A DNA stretch of 64,000 bases from Streptomyces sp. NBC_01232 (lineage in GTDB: Bacteria; Actinomycetota; Actinomycetes; Streptomycetales; Streptomycetaceae). The stretch covers positions 1-64,000 of the forward strand of contig NZ_CP108518.1 in NCBI RefSeq assembly GCF_035989885.1. Reading direction: 5' to 3'. Positions 60,346 to 64,000 of this stretch are shown here, piece by piece. The translations under genes were made by a program, and so were the position numbers. The number at the start of each line of letters is the position of its first letter. The first letter of the stretch is position 1. The notes beneath the pieces are model-generated. The model saw only the letters and a program-made list of their open reading frames with translations. It had not been told where the DNA came from and did no database searches.

Positions 60346-63012
60346 TCAGTGCGCGGCCGGCGTCTGCGCGTTGCGGTGGAGGGCGTCGCGCAGCCGGGCG
60401 GCCTGGGTGACCAGGCGGGACCTGCCGCCGCGGGCCGCGGTGTCGGCGAGCCCGGCCGGCTGGGGGGACGTCGCTGCGCACTGCTCCGCGCATTCGGCGG
60501 CCGTCGCCAGGAGGTCTCCGGCGCCGCGCGGATCGGCGGTGCCGGTCAGCAGGGCGGGCAGTGCGGCGGACAGTACGGCCCAGGTGGTCGCGTAGGCGCC
60601 CGTCGCGGCGGCGGTGCGCAGCGAGTCGGCGAGCCGGTTGGGCTTGACCGTGCCCAGGCCGATCAGGTCGGCCAGGTCACCGCCGAGGCGTACGGCGTCC
60701 AGGTCGCCGCGGGCGGCGAGGGTGAGGAGCGCGTCCACGGCCCGCAGCCGGTCCTCGGGGTGCCGGGCGCCGAGTCCGGTGGCGACCGCCAGGTGCAGGG
60801 CCGGGCCGGCGGGCCCGCCGGCCGCGGCGAGCAGGGGCAGCTGTGCGGAGCCTGCGCGCCCTTCGTGGACGGCGTCGGCGATGACGGCCGGCAGGCCCCA
60901 GGCGGCGAGGGTCTCCCGGTCCTCGGGGAGCACCGAGAGCAGCAGGGCGGTGTCCCCGCCGCCGTCCCAGCAGCGGTCGTCCGCGGTGCGGGCGCGTGCC
61001 AGTTCGTGGAAGGGGGGCGGGAACTCGCGTACCACGGTGGTGCGTTGTGCGGTGTCCATCACGAGGCGTGCGGGTGTCCGGCCGCCCCACCGGTACTGCA
61101 CCGTGGGCGCGGTGCGGCGGGTGACGGGCACCGGCTGTCCGGCGGCGCCGAGCCAGGCGGCGAGGCGGTCGCCCTCGGGCGTGCCGAGGGCGGCGGCCTG
61201 TGGGGCGACGGCCGGGTCCCGGCGGACCCGCAGCAGGGCCTGGGCGAAGTCGGCCGGGGCGGGGTCCTCGCCGAGGCGGCCGTACTCGGCCAGGCGGGCG
61301 ACCAGTACCCGGGCGTCGAGGGAGCCGGTCTCCACGGTGGGCGTGGCGAGCAGGAAGGGCAGGGGCCGGGTCATGATGCGGTGCGCGGCCTCGCGCACGC
61401 GGGCGTGGAGGGCGCTGTGGAGGCCGGTGTGGTGGCAGTCGGCGCGCCAGGACGCGAGCGCCGGCTGTGCCTCGGCCGTCGGCGGCATGTCCATGATGGC
61501 GGCGGCGACGTGTTCGAGGCCGGGGAGTTCCTGGGTGTAGTGGCGGGACTGTTCGGGGTCGAGCCACCAGCGGCCCGCCAGGGCGGGACGCAGGGCTTGG
61601 GCGAGGGCCGCACGGTCGCGGTGGGAGTGCCGCACCAGTGCGTCGAGGGCGCGCTCGAACTCCTCGACGCCCGCGGTACGGGAGTTGACGACGGCGGCGA
61701 GGAGTTCCACGGTCTCGGCGACCGTCCGGGGGGACGGGGCGAGCGGTGCGGGGACGGGGACCGGCGGCAGGATTTCCTCGTAGGGGGCGGTGGCTGCGGC
61801 GGGAGCGGCGGCGGCTCCGAGGAGTTCCACGGCGCGGGCCCGGTGGAGCGGGCTCAGCAGCTGTGCCCGGTCGGCGAGTTCGTCGCGCAGTACGGGATCG
61901 TCGGTGAGGTGCGCGGCGGCCAGTTTCAGGGCCCGTTCCTGGATGTCGGTGTCCGGGTGCCCGAAGGCCTCGCCGAGCTCCGGCAGCAGCTCGGGGGCGG
62001 CGGACGGGTCGCGGGTGAGTTCCCTGCCGATGAGTACGAGTTGTGCGCGGACCAGCTTCTTCTCGGTGCGGAACAGGACGGCGCCCGACATTTCGGCGAG
62101 CATGCGGGGGGTCAGGTGGCCGGCCGCCGCGACCCGGGCCAGGGTCTGCTGGGCGGTCCCGGCGACGGCGGAGGGGGCGTCGGCGGCCATCGCGATCCAG
62201 TCGGCGGCCCGCTCCCGTTCCTCCTCGGCGGTCGGACGGAGCGCTTCCAGGATCGCCTGGTAGGGCTTCAGGTGGGCGGGCTTGCCGCCGCGCAGCAGTC
62301 TCGCGGTGCACCCGTCCAGGAGGGCGGCGCGGTCCAGGCACCCCTCGTCGGCCAGGACGGCCAGTGCGCCGGGCCATTGGTTGTGGTCGGCCGTCTCCCA
62401 GCGCCGTTCGAGGGCCCGGACCGGTTCGGCGGTCTCGAACAGCCGTGGGGCGAATGCGGTGATGTGGGGGTCGCGGCGCAGGGCGTCCACGAGCGGTGAG
62501 CCGGTGGCTCCCACGGCCGCGGCCCAGCCTTCGACGCAGCCGTCGGTGGTGGGTGTCTCGCAGCCGGCGAGCCGGACGAGTGCGCTGATCAGCGGGTAGT
62601 CCTGCTCGGCGGTGGTGGGCCGGTCGGCCAGCCGGTGGGCGAGCTTGCCGAGCCACTGCGGGTCGCGGCCGGAGAGTACGTCGAGCAGGGCGGCGGTGGG
62701 CGGCTGCGGCCTCCAGCGGCGCAGGTCGGCGGCGCCGATCCAGGCGGCCGCCGCCGCCGCCCCGGTGGTGCAGGCGGCACCGGCGACCGCCAGGGCCGGG
62801 CTCATCAGGTCCCGTTCCCGCCAGCGTTCCCAGCGCGAGGCGCGCAGTTCGCGGCGCAGCTCCTTCAGTTCGGTGAGCAGGACCCTGCGTTCGGCGGGCT
62901 CCAGCGGCTGGAGGAGTGCGGGCAGTCGGGCGGTGCGGCCCGCCCGTACGGCTGCGAGGACATCGGCGGTGGTGGCCGCGGGGGCGGGCGTGGCGGTGGC
63001 GGTGGCGGTCAT
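60346..63012 (-). CDS. DUF6493-like large HEAT-type protein
   Basis: The 888-residue protein starts at ATG 63012, overlapping the stop of the SWIM gene as ATGA. The N-terminus (LLQPLEPAERRVLLTELKEL, then ACTTGAAAAAAWIGAADLRRW) and the long helical-repeat body are in keeping with DUF6493/WGR-linked proteins. A C-terminal region has a beta segment (PTVQYRWGGRTPARLVMD). No membrane segments. In actinobacteria this family accompanies SWIM-domain, MoxR-ATPase and VWA genes in a conserved cluster of unknown role; that cluster probably continues beyond the right edge. Confidence 0.7.
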   Translation of the reverse strand: MTATATATPAPAATTADVLAAVRAGRTARLPALLQPLEPAERRVLLTELKELRRELRASRWERWRERDLMSPALAVAGAACTTGAAAAAAWIGAADLRRWRPQPPTAALLDVLSGRDPQWLGKLAHRLADRPTTAEQDYPLISALVRLAGCETPTTDGCVEGWAAAVGATGSPLVDALRRDPHITAFAPRLFETAEPVRALERRWETADHNQWPGALAVLADEGCLDRAALLDGCTARLLRGGKPAHLKPYQAILEALRPTAEEERERAADWIAMAADAPSAVAGTAQQTLARVAAAGHLTPRMLAEMSGAVLFRTEKKLVRAQLVLIGRELTRDPSAAPELLPELGEAFGHPDTDIQERALKLAAAHLTDDPVLRDELADRAQLLSPLHRARAVELLGAAAAPAAATAPYEEILPPVPVPAPLAPSPRTVAETVELLAAVVNSRTAGVEEFERALDALVRHSHRDRAALAQALRPALAGRWWLDPEQSRHYTQELPGLEHVAAAIMDMPPTAEAQPALASWRADCHHTGLHSALHARVREAAHRIMTRPLPFLLATPTVETGSLDARVLVARLAEYGRLGEDPAPADFAQALLRVRRDPAVAPQAAALGTPEGDRLAAWLGAAGQPVPVTRRTAPTVQYRWGGRTPARLVMDTAQRTTVVREFPPPFHELARARTADDRCWDGGGDTALLLSVLPEDRETLAAWGLPAVIADAVHEGRAGSAQLPLLAAAGGPAGPALHLAVATGLGARHPEDRLRAVDALLTLAARGDLDAVRLGGDLADLIGLGTVKPNRLADSLRTAAATGAYATTWAVLSAALPALLTGTADPRGAGDLLATAAECAEQCAATSPQPAGLADTAARGGRSRLVTQAARLRDALHRNAQTPAAH

Positions 63013-64000
63013 CGTGCGGCTCCGGACGGGGCGGGGGTGGTGGTGGGGTGGGCGGCCCGCAGGGCCATGCGGGTGGCGAGTGCGTGCTTGCAGGGGCCGC
63101 GGCGGCCCCGGTAGTCGGCCCACCACTGACAGGTGCAGCTGAGTGCGCCACCCGACTCGCGGACCTGGTAGCGGCGTTCGCCGGAAGCCACCACGGCGGT
63201 GCCGGGGTGCTCCAGGGTGACCGCGCCCGCCGCCAGCAGGGCGCGGGCGGCGACCAGCCGCGGGTTGTGGCGCTCGGCGCGCCGGGCGTCGTAGGGCAGT
63301 TCGCGGTGGAAGTACGCGGCTTCGGCGACGTCGTAGCCGACCCGGCCGGCGGTGCCCAGGCGGGTGAGGGCCGCCCGTACGCGGTCCACGGGCAGCCCCG
63401 ACTGGCCGGCGAGGTCGGCCGGATCGATACGGGGTTCCCAGGCGAGCAGGACCGAGATCAGTTCGGCGTCCTCGGCGGCCGCGTCGGTGGCGAGGGCCTC
63501 CAGGACACCGCCCTCACCGGAGAACCCGCGGCCGGCCTCCGGTGACAGGGTCAGGGTGAGGCGCATCCCGGGCAGGCCCACTTCCCACGCGGAGGCGGTG
63601 GGGCCCGCGCCGTCCGGTGCGGGGCCGTACACGCGCAGGCCGGTCGCGTGGCGCAGCACCCGTTGGAAGGCGGCGAGCCGTTCGGGGCCGGGCAGGCAGA
63701 CCGCGCCGGGCACCGGCCGGGTCGTGGGGCGCAGTGTGCGGCCCGCGGGAACCACCCACAGGGCGCCGCCGGCGGCCCCGCCGCCCGTCGCGGTGCGCGG
63801 CAGGGAGCGCAGGAAGCGGGCCGTTTCGGCGGCGCCGAGTTCGGCCCGCAGGTCGAAGCCGGTGGTGACGGCCTGGGATTCGGCGAAGCCGCGCAGCCAG
63901 CGCTCGGGGAGCGGGACCTTCTTCTCGACGACAGGTCCGTCCAGGGTGGTCACCGCCATGGCGTCGGGGCCGACGCGCAGGTGCAGCGGGTCGTCACCGC
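63009..64000 (-). CDS. SWIM zinc-finger protein, 5' end outside window
   Basis: The frame stays open to the right window edge, so the gene is partial; the ATG at 63959 is probably internal. The last ~50 residues hold a SWIM zinc finger: SCTCQWWADYRGRRGPCKHA, that is CxCx(n)CxH, followed by a short tail. Upstream residues form strand-rich domains (LTLSPEAGRGFSGEGGVLEA, and IDPADLAGQSGLPVDRVRAA, a winged-helix-like part). SWIM domains bind DNA or protein. It is translationally coupled to the DUF6493-like gene. Confidence 0.8.
   Translation of the reverse strand, partial: GDDPLHLRVGPDAMAVTTLDGPVVEKKVPLPERWLRGFAESQAVTTGFDLRAELGAAETARFLRSLPRTATGGGAAGGALWVVPAGRTLRPTTRPVPGAVCLPGPERLAAFQRVLRHATGLRVYGPAPDGAGPTASAWEVGLPGMRLTLTLSPEAGRGFSGEGGVLEALATDAAAEDAELISVLLAWEPRIDPADLAGQSGLPVDRVRAALTRLGTAGRVGYDVAEAAYFHRELPYDARRAERHNPRLVAARALLAAGAVTLEHPGTAVVASGERRYQVRESGGALSCTCQWWADYRGRRGPCKHALATRMALRAAHPTTTPAPSGAAR

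Noticed and set aside
60677..63151. 824-codon alternative frame over the DUF6493-like gene
   Set aside because: Very Arg/Pro-rich without domain features; the chosen frame has coherent helices and couples to the SWIM gene.
1..64000. tRNA or rRNA genes
   Set aside because: No cloverleaf-like sequence with a conserved T-loop (GGTTCGAAT type) or rRNA motif was noticed; a covariance-model scan would be decisive.

Overview
The window is high-GC actinobacterial DNA and almost certainly Streptomyces. The signs are G/C-dominated third codon positions, frequent GTG/TTG starts, streptogrisin- and snapalysin-type secreted proteases, NarL-type two-component genes, SpoIIE-type phosphatases, a mycothiol-dependent isomerase-family protein, and secreted glucanases with ricin-B and CBM6 modules. 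No core housekeeping operon, rRNA or tRNA was seen. Several insertion elements and many broken genes suggest an accessory region such as a chromosome arm or a large linear plasmid; that location is an inference.

Region 1 (1-17 kb, accessory/mobile). A gene-poor C/A-rich stretch is followed by a fusion of a helix-turn-helix, a coiled coil and a 14-TM MFS-like domain. Two small membrane proteins come next, then a translationally coupled two-gene operon (6703-4479, minus strand) that resembles the Streptomyces telomere genes tap and tpg; the first protein carries family-B polymerase-like A/B/C motifs. A Tn5053/Mu-like transposition module (DDE transposase plus two AAA ATPases) follows. A zinc-ribbon PD-(D/E)XK nuclease-like gene is split by an IS5-family element. 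A doubly frameshifted sulfatase, a blasticidin-S-deaminase-like/ASCH fusion and a second IS5-family element inserted at that gene's stop codon complete the region.

Region 2 (17-35 kb, mixed). It contains relics of an acyl-CoA ligase, a kinase, a DUF1524-type HNH nuclease and a recombinase-like gene. Intact genes include two small genes of unknown function, a protein with the QRSVGNA-type N-terminus seen in many putative injection-system effectors, a NarL-type histidine kinase/regulator pair, DedA, an HNH protein, a dienelactone-hydrolase-like protein without its nucleophile, a stand-alone MurE-like ligase, a TetR/DUF4386 divergon with two palindromic operators, a lipoprotein, a SpoIIE-type phosphatase and a lamin-tail-domain protein whose stop codon lies at the edge of a ~160-bp MITE.

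Region 3 (35-43 kb, exoenzymes). A streptogrisin-like protease, a GH16 beta-1,3-glucanase with ricin-B lectin, a GH64 beta-1,3-glucanase with CBM6, a secreted FG-GAP/VCBS protein and snapalysin are grouped. The protease and GH16 genes share a GAGAGCGCTCTC palindrome upstream, typical of LacI-family operators of polysaccharide genes, which suggests joint control.

Region 4 (43-64 kb). A membrane-anchored HTH/coiled-coil protein precedes the most striking locus. That locus is a small two-TM protein immediately upstream of an NB-ARC/TPR STAND ATPase, and both carry two copies of the same short Gly/Ala/Thr motif, as in effector/NLR pairs that signal through amyloid-like motifs. After it come a HopJ-family protein, a second SpoIIE-type phosphatase, a secreted PKD-repeat protein, a phospholipase D, an epoxide-hydrolase-like protein with a degenerate active site divergent from a WYL regulator, a mycothiol-dependent isomerase-like protein, and a DUF6493-like/SWIM gene pair that runs off the right edge.
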